Part shown: positions 1-9,459 of the stretch, in pieces
How positions within the stretch are numbered: the first letter of the stretch is position 1
How the letters are laid out: each line of letters begins with the position of its first letter
Assembly (NCBI GenBank): GCA_021324435.1
Contig: JAJPIZ010000038.1
Coordinates: forward strand, 62,001-126,000
Length of the DNA: 64,000 nt
Source: Anaerolineae bacterium
Lineage (GTDB): Bacteria; Chloroflexota; Anaerolineae; Anaerolineales; Villigracilaceae
Direction of reading: 5' to 3'
Program-made: the position numbers and the translations under genes
Notes under the pieces: generated by a model
What the model saw: the letters and a program-made list of their open reading frames with translations, nothing else
Databases searched by the model: none
What the model was told of the DNA's origin: nothing

Positions 1-14
1 CTCTGCGAAAGATC

Positions 15-266
15 ATGCGCCTGATGTTGCGCGAACTGGAATTGAATTATCCCCAACTGAAGGAAGCCATCGCCTCTCTCCCCGACGCAGAGCGGCTCCC
101 GATGAATGAAGTGGATGAGGCGCTGGATGTTCTGACCCGACAAGCCTGGCTGATTCGAATCGGCGCGGGCGAGAAGGCCATCTACAAAGTCAATTTGCGG
201 CGCAAAGCCGGGAGCACTGTTGCCAGCGGAATCTGGAACACGCTGGATTCGAAATTGAAGAAATAA
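15..266 (+). CDS. C-terminal part of an uncharacterised protein, probably starting upstream of the window
   Basis: Open frame to TAA at 264-266; helical sequence, no recognised family. Confidence 0.5.
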   Translation: MRLMLRELELNYPQLKEAIASLPDAERLPMNEVDEALDVLTRQAWLIRIGAGEKAIYKVNLRRKAGSTVASGIWNTLDSKLKK

Positions 267-278
267 ACTGCAATGCCC

Positions 279-329
279 TCTTTCATCTTTCTTCTTTCCC
301 GCAAATAAAAAAAGAAGAAAGATGAAAGA
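279..329. terminator. Strong hairpin between convergent genes, built from TCTTTCA/TCTTTCT heptads
   Basis: 19-bp perfect inverted repeat TCTTTCATCTTTCTTCTTT (279-297) / AAAGAAGAAAGATGAAAGA (311-329). Confidence 0.6.
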
Positions 330-386
330 AAAAGACCGTCCTATCACGGCGATCTTTTCATCAACGTTTTTTCGCACCTTTACAAC

Positions 387-1922
387 TTATTCTTTTCTTC
401 CAAGCAATTCAAAGATCGGCATCTCGGCGCTTTTGCCTTTCAGCGCCACTGTCCCCAAAGATTTGGTCTCAAACTGCGACGCGATGGCCGCTTGAATCTT
501 TCCGCTCAGGATGATCTGGTCTTTGCTGGCCTTATTCATCAGACGCGCCGTGGTATTCACCGTGTCGCCCAGCACGTTGAACTCGCGCCGGCCGCGCGGC
601 TCACCGATCTCAGCCACGAAGGTCGCGCCCTGATTGATCCCGATCTGGCATGTCACTTCGGGTTGAACGCCTCCCACTGTTGGCGGCTTGATCTGACGAA
701 CGATGTCGCGAATCGCCAGCGCCGCTTCCACTGCGCGAGCAGGATCGTTGGTGTGGGCGGTCGGCACGCCGAAATAAATCACGATGTCTGAGCCGGAGAG
801 ATGGTAGGTAATTTTCTTCAACACGCCGCCACGCGCTTCCACCGCCGCGTTGATCAAAGCAAACGCCCGCGAAAAACTGTTGACTACTTTGAGTTCCTCG
901 CCGGGCAGGGCGCGATCCACCATTTCGGGCAGGCCGAGGAAGTTGACGAACATCACGGTCGGTTCGGGGAAGTCCGGCGGGATGCGGCGCTCGGCGGCGC
1001 TTTCGACAAGCAGGTTCAAAACCGGCGCGGGAATGAAACTAGCCAGCGGCTCGATGGACTTCATCATCTCATCAATCTGGTTGAGCAGACCCGCAACGCC
1101 GCGTTCGAACAAAACATTGCTGGCCTGTCGGCGGCGCGGTGTGATCTCGTACTCGCCGAGTTGTTCATCGGTCAAATCATCAACGACCAGCATGTAACCG
1201 GTCTTGCCGGCCTCGAAACGGAAATCATCCTTGACGCGGTCGAAGGCTTTCAACGAAAGATTGACGCGTTCGTTCATGCCGTTGGACTCGGTCAGTTTGG
1301 CTAACTGCACGGCAGTGCCGAGCAAAACATGTTCCATGCGGCGCGGCGTCCCGATGTCAGCAGTGAGGAAGCGTCCGGCGTGGATGCCGATGCGCATCCG
1401 GAGTTGAAGCGGGCCTTCCGGCGTCTCGATTTGGGAAAAGTGTTTCATGGCGCGTTGCATCCGAAGTCCCGCGCGAACCGCCTGGAGCGTATCGTTACGC
1501 CGATCCACTTCCGGGAAGAAGGCAAACAGCGCGTCGCCGGTAAACTCCATCAAGTCGCCGCCCGATTTGCTGATAGTTTCGATCATCTCCGCGAAATACG
1601 CGTTGAGCACTTTGAGAAGCGAAGCCGCGCCGGCGCGTCCTTGCGAAGCATTGGCTTCCATGAGACGGGTGAAACCGGCCAGGTCGGTGAACATCAGCGA
1701 ACCGCGTCGCCACTCGTAGCGCACCTCCCCCGGACGCGGGGCATTCTCCGAGATCAAACGCGAAGTGTAATCATGCAGAATGCGCTGGAGCGTTCGCAAA
1801 TGTTCGAAGACGCGCTCCAGCATTGTCGGCGAAGGATCCACCCACACCGAAGCATACAAATCCGCGGGCAATAAAGGTCTTAATCGAGTTTCTATGGACG
1901 ATAAAGGAGAGGACGGCAACAT
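387..1922 (-). CDS. Tandem class III adenylate/guanylate cyclase-domain protein
   Basis: Two cyclase homology domains: SLMFTDLAGFTRLM...GDLMEFTGDALFAFFP and TVMFVNFLG...SGSDIVIYFGVP...NVLGDTVNTTARL. Confidence 0.85.
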   Translation of the reverse strand: MLPSSPLSSIETRLRPLLPADLYASVWVDPSPTMLERVFEHLRTLQRILHDYTSRLISENAPRPGEVRYEWRRGSLMFTDLAGFTRLMEANASQGRAGAASLLKVLNAYFAEMIETISKSGGDLMEFTGDALFAFFPEVDRRNDTLQAVRAGLRMQRAMKHFSQIETPEGPLQLRMRIGIHAGRFLTADIGTPRRMEHVLLGTAVQLAKLTESNGMNERVNLSLKAFDRVKDDFRFEAGKTGYMLVVDDLTDEQLGEYEITPRRRQASNVLFERGVAGLLNQIDEMMKSIEPLASFIPAPVLNLLVESAAERRIPPDFPEPTVMFVNFLGLPEMVDRALPGEELKVVNSFSRAFALINAAVEARGGVLKKITYHLSGSDIVIYFGVPTAHTNDPARAVEAALAIRDIVRQIKPPTVGGVQPEVTCQIGINQGATFVAEIGEPRGRREFNVLGDTVNTTARLMNKASKDQIILSGKIQAAIASQFETKSLGTVALKGKSAEMPIFELLGRKE

Positions 1923-1985
1923 AAAAAGATTATACTTGAAGTTATTTATAAGCCAACAAAATCCAACTTACTCAGAGGAGACGAA

Positions 1986-2771
1986 ATGAAAAACAAATTC
2001 TTAATTGTTGTATTGATCACCGCCATGTTTGTATTGGCCGCCTGCGGAGGACAGGCAACGCCCGTCAGCAACAGCGGAGGCGGACAGTCTGCGCAGAGTT
2101 CATCCTCCAGCGCCGCCGCGCCGGCCGCGGGCACGCCGATTTCAAAGAGCATCATGCTCGATCCCGCGCAGGCCAGCGATACAGATTCGCTTATGATCAT
2201 TGGCTACGTGTATGAGACTCTGATCAAGAATCAAGATGGTACGGCGGTTCCAGGTCTCGCCGCTTCCGCGACGCCCTCCGAGGATGGCCTGGCTTACACC
2301 ATTGCCCTGCGCCCGGGCGTAAGGTCCCATGACGGCTATCCAATCAACGCGGATGCGGTGATTGCCAACTTCAATCGCTGGTTCGATCCGAAGGATGCCG
2401 CGCACGGCTCCGGCATGTATGACGCGTGGGTCGCGGCCTTCAAAGGCTTCAAAGGCGAGACCAGTGCGGATGGCAAAGCCAAGTCCACGTTCGACGGCGC
2501 GGAAAAAGTGGATGACCTGACCGTGATCCTGCACTTGAACACGCCCGACCCGGATTTCCTTACGAAACTGGCCAACCCAGCCTTCTCCATCGTCAGCCCG
2601 GCGGCGTTCGGCGGGGCAGGATTTGGAACTTCAAGCGGCAATGACGGCGGCACCGGCCCGTACATGATCAGTTCCTTCACCGCTTCAAGCCTGACCCTTT
2701 CGCCGTTCGCCGATTACTGGAATCCCTCCGCCGCCGCAAGCGGGAACATGGATTTCTCGTTGAGCAAGTAA
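1986..2771 (+). CDS. Short lipoprotein related to the N-terminal lobe of peptide/nickel ABC substrate-binding proteins (SBP family 5)
   Basis: Lipobox LAAC; DPAQASDTDSLMIIGYVYETLI...GTGPYMISSF; only 261 aa against the usual ~500+. Confidence 0.75.
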   Translation: MKNKFLIVVLITAMFVLAACGGQATPVSNSGGGQSAQSSSSSAAAPAAGTPISKSIMLDPAQASDTDSLMIIGYVYETLIKNQDGTAVPGLAASATPSEDGLAYTIALRPGVRSHDGYPINADAVIANFNRWFDPKDAAHGSGMYDAWVAAFKGFKGETSADGKAKSTFDGAEKVDDLTVILHLNTPDPDFLTKLANPAFSIVSPAAFGGAGFGTSSGNDGGTGPYMISSFTASSLTLSPFADYWNPSAAASGNMDFSLSK

Positions 2772-2879
2772 AGCAATCCTCCCTGAGCGAGTGGCGCACT
2801 TTGTCACGAAGCCGAAGGGCGGGTTAACTTGCGCTTCGACTTCGGTCTAACAGTCTCCGCTCAGTGCGAAACAACAAAA

Positions 2880-2903
2880 GAGCCGCCCTCAAATGGGCGG
2901 CTC
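2880..2903. terminator. Rho-independent-type hairpin
   Basis: GAGCCGCCC tcaaat GGGCGGCTC. Confidence 0.65.
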
Positions 2904-2910
2904 AATTTCT

Positions 2911-4038
2911 TTAATGCGCTGTCCAGGCCGGTTCGCCATCGTATTCCTGACTGTTGGTCAGTTGAATCACTTCGTGCGTGGAGATAACGATCTGGTAAAT
3001 CTCCATGTTCTTGCCCGCGTCGGCCTGATAGACGAGGCGATAACCATCCGGCGACCAGACCGGGTCGCCTTTGACCGGCGCGGTCGTGACCAAAGTCTTG
3101 AGTGTGCGGTCGTTGACGTTGACCAGATCAATGGCCGGGTCACCGCCGCGCTGGGAGCGGAAGGCCAGCCACTGTCCATCCGGCGACCAGGATGGGACAC
3201 CGTTCTCCCACTGACTGCTGGTGAGACAGCGGCTGTTGCTCCCATCGCGATTCATCACACAGATATTCGCCACGCCTTGCGAGGAAAAGGATCGGAACGC
3301 GATCAGGCGTCCGTCCGGCGACCAGATTGGGTCGGAGTCCGGAGGCGTTTCGCTGGTCAGCGCAGTCAGGCCGCTTCCATCCGGCGAAACCAAATAGATA
3401 TTCGCGTTGACGTTATCGCGACTGCTCATGAAGGCGATGCTGTTTCCATCCGGCGACCAGACCGGGTTGGTGTCGCCCGCTTCGTTGTTCGTCAAACGTA
3501 TGAGGCCGCTTCCGTCAGCATTGATCACATAAATTTCAAGGTTGCCATCGCGAAACGATTCAAATGCAAGGTGCGAACCATCCGGCGACCAGGCAGGCGC
3601 GGCATCGCGGGCAGGATCATCGGTGAGGCGCGTCAGCGCGCCGCTGGAAACATCCACGATATAAACATCTGTGTTGTCTTTGAGTGTCGAAGCAAAGGCC
3701 ACGCGGGTCCCGTCCGGCGACCAGACGGGCGTTTCATCTTCGGAATCGCCGCGGGTCAACGCGCGTTGATTCGATCCATCCGCGTTCATGACATAGAGTT
3801 TCTTTTTGCCGTCGCGCGCGGAGACGAATACAATGTGTCCGCTCGCGGGAGGCGGCGGTTCGGGTGTGGGCGTATCATTGGGCGTCGGAGAAACGGCTCT
3901 AAAAATTGGCTCCTCCGTGGACGAAACGCCGCCCGTGCCAACAAGGTCAACGATGCTGAAGTTACAAGCCATCAGCAACAATGCAGTGATTCCCATCGTG
4001 AAGAAGGCAGGCAAGTTTTTGGGTTTGAGTTTTTTCAT
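2911..4038 (-). CDS. TolB-like/PD40 beta-propeller lipoprotein
   Basis: Lipobox LLMAC; repeated PxWSPDGxxIAFxS motifs. Confidence 0.85.
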   Translation of the reverse strand: MKKLKPKNLPAFFTMGITALLLMACNFSIVDLVGTGGVSSTEEPIFRAVSPTPNDTPTPEPPPPASGHIVFVSARDGKKKLYVMNADGSNQRALTRGDSEDETPVWSPDGTRVAFASTLKDNTDVYIVDVSSGALTRLTDDPARDAAPAWSPDGSHLAFESFRDGNLEIYVINADGSGLIRLTNNEAGDTNPVWSPDGNSIAFMSSRDNVNANIYLVSPDGSGLTALTSETPPDSDPIWSPDGRLIAFRSFSSQGVANICVMNRDGSNSRCLTSSQWENGVPSWSPDGQWLAFRSQRGGDPAIDLVNVNDRTLKTLVTTAPVKGDPVWSPDGYRLVYQADAGKNMEIYQIVISTHEVIQLTNSQEYDGEPAWTAH

Positions 4039-4071
4039 TCATCTCCATGGAGCGTGCTTGGATTATTAACA

Positions 4072-4112
4072 CAAACGACGCTGTGATTATACATTTTCGA
4101 CAGCGTCGTTTG
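4072..4112. repeat. 12-bp inverted repeat, possible terminator or operator
   Basis: CAAACGACGCTG - 17 nt - CAGCGTCGTTTG. Confidence 0.45.
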
Positions 4113-4211
4113 AATTTCAGAGTTGTTAGTACAGATGGGGGAAAATCCCTCAGCCTTTATCTTAGTCGCAGGAGCACTACCTAAAGGGTTGGACTAACAG
4201 AAATGTTAATC

Positions 4212-5111
4212 TCATTTGTCCTTGCGCTGAGAGCGCATGTCCTTGGCCCGATCCTTCAAATTCTTGAAATATTGAGTGTCGGTGATCTCCGCCACCTGTG
4301 ACTCGCGGCGTTTCTCGTCAATCTCGATGCGAAGTTTGGCAATCTCAGCCCGCAGTTTTTCTTCGCGGATGTACCCATCCAGCGCGGCAGATGCGAGGAG
4401 AACAAGCGCCTCGAGCACATCATCCGAGCCAAACGGAACGATCTCGCCCGTGCTCGGGTCCTTGGCGTTGATCAGTTGCAGGACGCCGATGACCTCCTTT
4501 TCCTTGCCTTCGAGCGGGATGGTCATGAATGATTTGGAACGATAGCCCGTATTTTTATCGAACGATTTTGTCCCCGAAAAATCAAAACCAGCAGATGTTT
4601 CATACGCGTCGGCAATCGTGACCTTTTGGCGGGTCAACGCTGCGTACGATGCGATGTTGGCGCGGTTCTCACTTCCATCGGAATTGTATAAAGGAACAGG
4701 ATTGAACGCGATCTCTCTCCCGCTCGTCCCACCCATGTCAATTTTCAAGGAGGCATTGCGCAGGATCACAAATCGCAGGGCGTTATCTTCCAGCAGATAT
4801 AACGTCCCCGCGTCGGCATTGGTCACGCTCTGCGCCTCGACTACGAGCGACTCCAGCAGACGATTGAAATCTTTCTCTGCGGAAAGCGCCACGCCAATCG
4901 GAATCACTTTCCGCAGAAGGCGCAACTGCTTGTAGCGGAAGGCGACGCCGCGCCCCATCGTGTCAATGACGCGCGCCAATTGTCCGATGTCGTCTTTCTG
5001 CTCGATCAAGTCCGCGAGAAGATGGGGATTGTACTCGCCCTCTTCCACGGCGTTGACCGCCTGCATGATGCGCTCGAGCGGAGTGTTCTTTTTGGAAGAA
5101 GATGCGTTCAT
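4212..5111 (-). CDS. GAF-domain protein with HAMP-like N-terminal segment
   Basis: GAF-like LLESLVVEAQSVTNADAGTLYLLEDNALRF...SFMTIPLEGKEKEVIGVLQLINA; ORF extends to 5138, ATG at 5111. Confidence 0.8.
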   Translation of the reverse strand: MNASSSKKNTPLERIMQAVNAVEEGEYNPHLLADLIEQKDDIGQLARVIDTMGRGVAFRYKQLRLLRKVIPIGVALSAEKDFNRLLESLVVEAQSVTNADAGTLYLLEDNALRFVILRNASLKIDMGGTSGREIAFNPVPLYNSDGSENRANIASYAALTRQKVTIADAYETSAGFDFSGTKSFDKNTGYRSKSFMTIPLEGKEKEVIGVLQLINAKDPSTGEIVPFGSDDVLEALVLLASAALDGYIREEKLRAEIAKLRIEIDEKRRESQVAEITDTQYFKNLKDRAKDMRSQRKDK

Positions 5112-5145
5112 AAAAGCGGGCTTCGGAAAGTATACCATGCGAAAA

Positions 5146-5180
5146 AAGTCACGGAGAAAAATTTTTTTTCTCCGTGACTT
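5146..5180. repeat. 16-bp perfect hairpin, possible terminator
   Basis: AAGTCACGGAGAAAAA ttt TTTTTCTCCGTGACTT. Confidence 0.5.
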
Positions 5181-5227
5181 GCGTTTCCGCGGCTTCGATA
5201 TTCAGTACCGGCTTTCGGAATGAACGA

Positions 5228-5512
5228 TTATTTTGGAGCGCTCTGATTCCTGATGGCATTGTACAGCCAGATGATCGCCAGCACGATCAGGACCAACACA
5301 CCCAATTGAATCAGGCCGGAGAACAAACCAAAGCCGCCCATCATGTGTCCGCCAAAGCCAAAACCGTTGTGCATCGGCATGTGCCAGCCATAACCCATCA
5401 TTCCATAGCCGCCATACGGCAGGAAGAAGCCCATGAGAAACGGCGCAGCGAACCATCCGATCACGAACAGGGCCAGCAGAATTCCGAGGATCCATTTCCA
5501 AACAGGTTTCAT
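5228..5512 (-). CDS. Small membrane protein with Met/His/Gly-rich loop
   Basis: Two hydrophobic segments flanking GGYGMMGYGWHMPMHNGFGFGGHMMGGFG; SD-like aggaggc upstream. Confidence 0.65.
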   Translation of the reverse strand: MKPVWKWILGILLALFVIGWFAAPFLMGFFLPYGGYGMMGYGWHMPMHNGFGFGGHMMGGFGLFSGLIQLGVLVLIVLAIIWLYNAIRNQSAPK

Positions 5513-5617
5513 TTCAGCCTCCTTTGTTTTTCCACATCATAAATCCGGGAGGTGAACATTCGATGAAGCGATTACAAAGATTCTGTAAAGATTTTGGGTT
5601 GGGATATACTTCAGGGC

Positions 5618-6226
5618 ATGACGCAACGCATCGGCATCTTCGGCGGGACGTTCGATCCGCCTCATCTCGGACATTTGATTCTGGCCTCCGAGGCCTGCGC
5701 CCAACTCAACCTGACGCGTTTGCTGTGGGTGCTAACGCCCACGCCTCCGCACAAACTCAGCCAACCGATCAGTCCGCTCGAAGACCGGCTCGCCATGCTC
5801 AAGCTGGCGCTTCAAGATGAGCCTGCGTTCGAACTTTCCACCGTCGAGATCGAACGCGACGGCCCACATTACACGCTGGACACGCTTCGCTTGCTGGCAG
5901 AGCAAAATCCAGGCGCGGACTTAATCCTCCTGCTCGGCGGCGATTCTCTGCACGACCTCCCCGCCTGGCATCGTCCCGCGGACCTCGTAGCGGCGTGCCA
6001 TCAAATCGGCGTGATGCGCCGTCCCGCCGACTCGATTGACCTCTCAGCGCTGGAAAAGAAAATCGCGGGAATCACGGCCAAAGTCAAGTTTATTGACGCG
6101 CCGCTGTTGGAAATCGCCTCGCGTGAGATCCGCCGCCGCGCGTCCGAAGGTCTGCCCTTTCGATATTATCTGCCGCGGTCGGTGTATGACTACATCATCG
6201 TACATAAGTTGTATCGAACGACGTGA
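5618..6226 (+). CDS. nadD: Nicotinate-nucleotide adenylyltransferase
   Basis: IGIFGGTFDPPHLGHLILASEA, LLLGGDSLHDLPAWHRP, EIASREIRRRASEGLPFRYYLPRSV. Confidence 0.93.
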   Translation: MTQRIGIFGGTFDPPHLGHLILASEACAQLNLTRLLWVLTPTPPHKLSQPISPLEDRLAMLKLALQDEPAFELSTVEIERDGPHYTLDTLRLLAEQNPGADLILLLGGDSLHDLPAWHRPADLVAACHQIGVMRRPADSIDLSALEKKIAGITAKVKFIDAPLLEIASREIRRRASEGLPFRYYLPRSVYDYIIVHKLYRTT

Positions 6227-6314
6227 CGCGCTAGCATCGCGCAAAGGGGCAATGGTATAATTTCGCGGCCAAATTGTAATTTTCCACGAGAGTGGTTTTA
6301 AGTAAGGAGTTCCC

Positions 6315-7070
6315 ATGTCAGGTCATTCCAAGTGGTCCACCATCAAACGCAAAAAGGGCGCGGCAGACGCCAAACGCGGCGCGATCTTTACGCGTCTCAC
6401 GCGCGAAATCGTGATGGCCGCCCGCGACGGCGGCGGCGATCCTGAATCCAATTTTCGCCTGCGTCTCGCCGTGGACAAAGCGCGCGCCGAGAACATGCCA
6501 AAAGATAATATCGAACGCGCCATCAAACGCGGCACCGGCGAAGACAAGGATGGTGCTGCCTTTGAAGAACTCATGCTCGAAGGCTACGGTCCGCATGGTT
6601 CGGCGATTCTCGTTGCCTGCGTCACCGATAATCGCAATCGCACCGTGGCCGATCTGCGTCATGCGTTCAGCAAGGCCGGCGGCAACATGGCTGAAGCGGG
6701 CGCGGTCAGCTGGCAATTTGACCGCAAAGCGTATTTTTCATTTCCATCCAGCCAGTTATCTTATGAAAAAGCATTTGATCTTGCGGTTGTTGCCGGCGCG
6801 GACGATGCAATAGACAGCGGAGACACAATCGAAATTTATGGACCGGTCGAAACGTTCAAGACCATCGCCAACGCGTTGCACCAAGCCAAGGTGACGCCTG
6901 ATGAGGCCGGTCTGCGCATGGTCGCCAAGCAGGAATTGGAACTCAACACCGAAGCCACTCTGCAAGTGATGAAAATGATCGAAGCCATCGAGGAACTCGA
7001 TGACGTGCAGGAGGTGTATCACAACGTCAAGTTCTCCGAGGAAGCGCTGGCCGCTCTCGAAGCCGCGTAA
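6315..7070 (+). CDS. yebC: YebC/PmpR (TACO1) family transcriptional/translational regulator
   Basis: MSGHSKWSTIKRKKGAADAKRGAIFTRLTREI signature. Confidence 0.95.
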   Translation: MSGHSKWSTIKRKKGAADAKRGAIFTRLTREIVMAARDGGGDPESNFRLRLAVDKARAENMPKDNIERAIKRGTGEDKDGAAFEELMLEGYGPHGSAILVACVTDNRNRTVADLRHAFSKAGGNMAEAGAVSWQFDRKAYFSFPSSQLSYEKAFDLAVVAGADDAIDSGDTIEIYGPVETFKTIANALHQAKVTPDEAGLRMVAKQELELNTEATLQVMKMIEAIEELDDVQEVYHNVKFSEEALAALEAA

Positions 7071-7077
7071 ATTTTTT

Positions 7078-7105
7078 TGTATGGGTGGGCGGCCCTGCCC
7101 ATACA
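7078..7105. repeat. Palindromic intergenic element
   Basis: TGTATGGG...CCCATACA directly after the yebC stop. Confidence 0.5.
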
Positions 7106-7113
7106 TTATTTGA

Positions 7114-7593
7114 ATGACCATCGCACTCGGCATTGATCCAGGGACAGCCACGACAGGTTACGGACTCGTCCGCCTCGAACCGGACGGAAATTTGGTCACC
7201 GTTAAATTTGGCGTGATCACCACCCCTAAGGATTCGTCCGCGCCGGCGCGGCTCGAAATGCTTTACAACCAATTGAACGAGTTGATCAATCTCCACCGCC
7301 CCGATACCGCCGCGGTGGAGAAATTGTTTTTTCAGCGCAACGTCAGCACCGCCATCGCAGTGGGACAGGCGCGCGGCGTCGTCATGCTTTCGCTGGCACA
7401 ACATAAATTGGAGGCATTCGAGTACACACCGAACGAAGTCAAGCAGGCAGTCGCAGGTTACGGCTCCGCGGATAAACAGCAGGTGCAAGAGATGGTGCGG
7501 ACATTGCTTCAATTGGATTCCATTCCCAGGCCCGATGACGCCGCTGATGCATTGGCAATTGCCATCACGCATTTGAATACGAAACGATATTGA
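7114..7593 (+). CDS. ruvC: Crossover junction endodeoxyribonuclease RuvC
   Basis: TIALGIDPGTATTGYGLV, AAVEKLFFQRNVSTAIAVGQARGVV, DDAADALAIAITH. Confidence 0.95.
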   Translation: MTIALGIDPGTATTGYGLVRLEPDGNLVTVKFGVITTPKDSSAPARLEMLYNQLNELINLHRPDTAAVEKLFFQRNVSTAIAVGQARGVVMLSLAQHKLEAFEYTPNEVKQAVAGYGSADKQQVQEMVRTLLQLDSIPRPDDAADALAIAITHLNTKRY

Positions 7594-7599
7594 TGCCCT

Positions 7600-7628
7600 G
7601 TAGGGGCACAGCGACGCTGTGCCCCTAC
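7600..7628. repeat. REP-like palindrome, copy 1
   Basis: GTAGGGGCACAGC-GAC-GCTGTGCCCCTAC; identical copy at 34690-34718. Confidence 0.85.
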
Positions 7629-7658
7629 TTCATCCCGCATTTACGGTAAAATCAAATC

Positions 7659-8234
7659 ATGATCGCAACTCTGCGCGGCGAAATCACGCAAATCGAAGAC
7701 AACGCCCTCGTGCTCGAAGTCGGCGGCGTGGGACTGCGCGTCTTTGTCCCGGCGCCGCTACGAGGACGGATGAAAACCGGCGAAGCCGTATTTTTGTTCA
7801 CCCACCTCATCGTCCGGGAAGATGCGTTGACGCTTTACGGATTCGAGTCACAGGCCGAGCGCGAGTTGTTCAACATCCTGCTCGGCGTGGATGGAGTCGG
7901 CCCGAAAGTCGCGCTATCAGTTTTATCTTCAATGACATTGGACGCCGTTCAACGTGCAGTTTTCGCCGACGAAACAGATTTGTTCAGCCGCGTGCCCGGC
8001 GTTGGAAAAAAAACCGCGCAGAAGATCGCGCTTCATCTGAAAGATAAACTCAAACCCAGCGATGCGCTGGCGAAGGTCGCGGCCATGTCTGATAAAGACA
8101 GCGAAGTGCTGGCCGCGCTGACCGCCCTCGGATATTCGGTGGTCGAGGGCCAATCTGCGATCCAGTCCATTCCCAAAGACGCGCCCGACGACGTTGAGGA
8201 AAGACTGCGGATCGCGTTGCAGTATTTTCAATAA
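7659..8234 (+). CDS. ruvA: Holliday junction branch migration protein RuvA
   Basis: MIATLRGEITQIEDNALVLEVGGVG, GVDGVGPKVALSVLS, VPGVGKKTAQKIALHLKDKL. Confidence 0.95.
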   Translation: MIATLRGEITQIEDNALVLEVGGVGLRVFVPAPLRGRMKTGEAVFLFTHLIVREDALTLYGFESQAERELFNILLGVDGVGPKVALSVLSSMTLDAVQRAVFADETDLFSRVPGVGKKTAQKIALHLKDKLKPSDALAKVAAMSDKDSEVLAALTALGYSVVEGQSAIQSIPKDAPDDVEERLRIALQYFQ

Positions 8235-8309
8235 TCAGCATTCAGCGATCAAGTATCCAGTGGCGGACAAAACATCCGCCACTTTGTTTATAATGAAATC
8301 GGAGGCGTC

Positions 8310-9158
8310 ATGTCGAAAAGGAAAATTGCATTCATCGGTCCCGGCGTGATGGCGGAAGCCATGATCGCGGGACTGCTTCGCCAGAAACTTGCCCAGCCCG
8401 AGGACATCACCGCTTCGGGTCCGCGCTCGGAGCGGACCGCGGAACTCCATAAACGATACAACATCCGGGCCAGCACAGATAACGCATCCGCCGCGCATGA
8501 AGCGGACGTGATCGTGCTCTCCGTCAAGCCTCAGCGACTCAGCGAAGTGATGAAAGGTCTCAAAGGCATCCGCGCCGACGCGCTGGTGCTTTCGATTGTG
8601 GCGGGCGCATCCATCAAAAAGATCAGCGCGGGCTTGAAACATAAAGCCATCGTACGCTCCATGCCGAACACGCCGGGACAGATCGGCGAGGGCATCACGG
8701 TCTGGGCGGCATCGCACGAAACGACCGATGAACAACGCAAAACGGCGCGACGAATTCTGAGCGCGCTGGGCGAGGAGGTCTTTGTCGAAGACGAAAGTTA
8801 TCTCGACATGGCCACCGCGCTATCCGGCACCGGTCCCGCGTACGTCTTCCTGTTCACCGAGGCCCTGATAGACGCAGGCGTGCACATGGGATTCCCGCGC
8901 CGCATCGCCGAGCAGCTGGTTTTACAGACCATCAAAGGTTCGGCAGATTTTTACAAGCAGGCCGAGAAACATCCGGCTACGTTGCGGAATCAAGTCACGT
9001 CGCCGGGCGGGACCTCGGCCGAGGCGTTGTATTATCTGGAAAAGGCCGGTTTCCGCACCGCGATTTCGCGCGCCGTGTGGGCCGCATATCAACGCTCGTT
9101 GGAGTTGGGCAAGGAAAAACCCGGGCATATTGATACACACGATGAAGAAGAGAAATGA
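8310..9158 (+). CDS. proC: Pyrroline-5-carboxylate reductase
   Basis: KIAFIGPGVMAEAMIAGLL; VRSMPNTPGQIGEGITVWAA; ALSGTGPAYVFLFTEALIDAGVHMG; VTSPGGTSAEALYYLEKAGFRTAI. Confidence 0.95.
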   Translation: MSKRKIAFIGPGVMAEAMIAGLLRQKLAQPEDITASGPRSERTAELHKRYNIRASTDNASAAHEADVIVLSVKPQRLSEVMKGLKGIRADALVLSIVAGASIKKISAGLKHKAIVRSMPNTPGQIGEGITVWAASHETTDEQRKTARRILSALGEEVFVEDESYLDMATALSGTGPAYVFLFTEALIDAGVHMGFPRRIAEQLVLQTIKGSADFYKQAEKHPATLRNQVTSPGGTSAEALYYLEKAGFRTAISRAVWAAYQRSLELGKEKPGHIDTHDEEEK

Positions 9159-9365
9159 AACCGCCGGAGCGATTTGAAACCGAACGGCTTATCCTGCGCC
9201 AGCCATGCAGGGATGACGCGCCCGCAATCTTGCAGTTGTGAATTGGTCGCTGACACAACCCGATTTATCGTGTGTTTGCAACTTGTGATGTTGAAAATAT
9301 CGCCTCGGCACCCGAATGTCAGCGATAAACCGCGCGGTAGTTACATGTATGCAATTGTGAAATAG
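9155..9365 (+). pseudogene. Remnant of a RimJ/RimL-type GNAT acetyltransferase
   Basis: MKPPERFETERLILRQPCRDDAPAILQL* (9155-9241), HNPIYRVFATCDVENIASA after an in-frame stop (from 9254), HPNVSDKPRGSYMYAIVK* in another frame (to 9365). Confidence 0.8.
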
Positions 9366-9459
9366 CCCTACCTCGTCCTCCCCAAATCCATGGATTGGGG
9401 GATCGCGCATCAGTCGATGGGTGAGGCAATTCGTTTGCTTGTTTTATAATTCGGGGGCA

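Noticed and set aside
2893-4086. 397-aa plus-strand ORF
   Set aside because: Antisense shadow of the TolB/PD40 gene (2911-4038, minus), whose WSPDG repeats and signal peptide are convincing.
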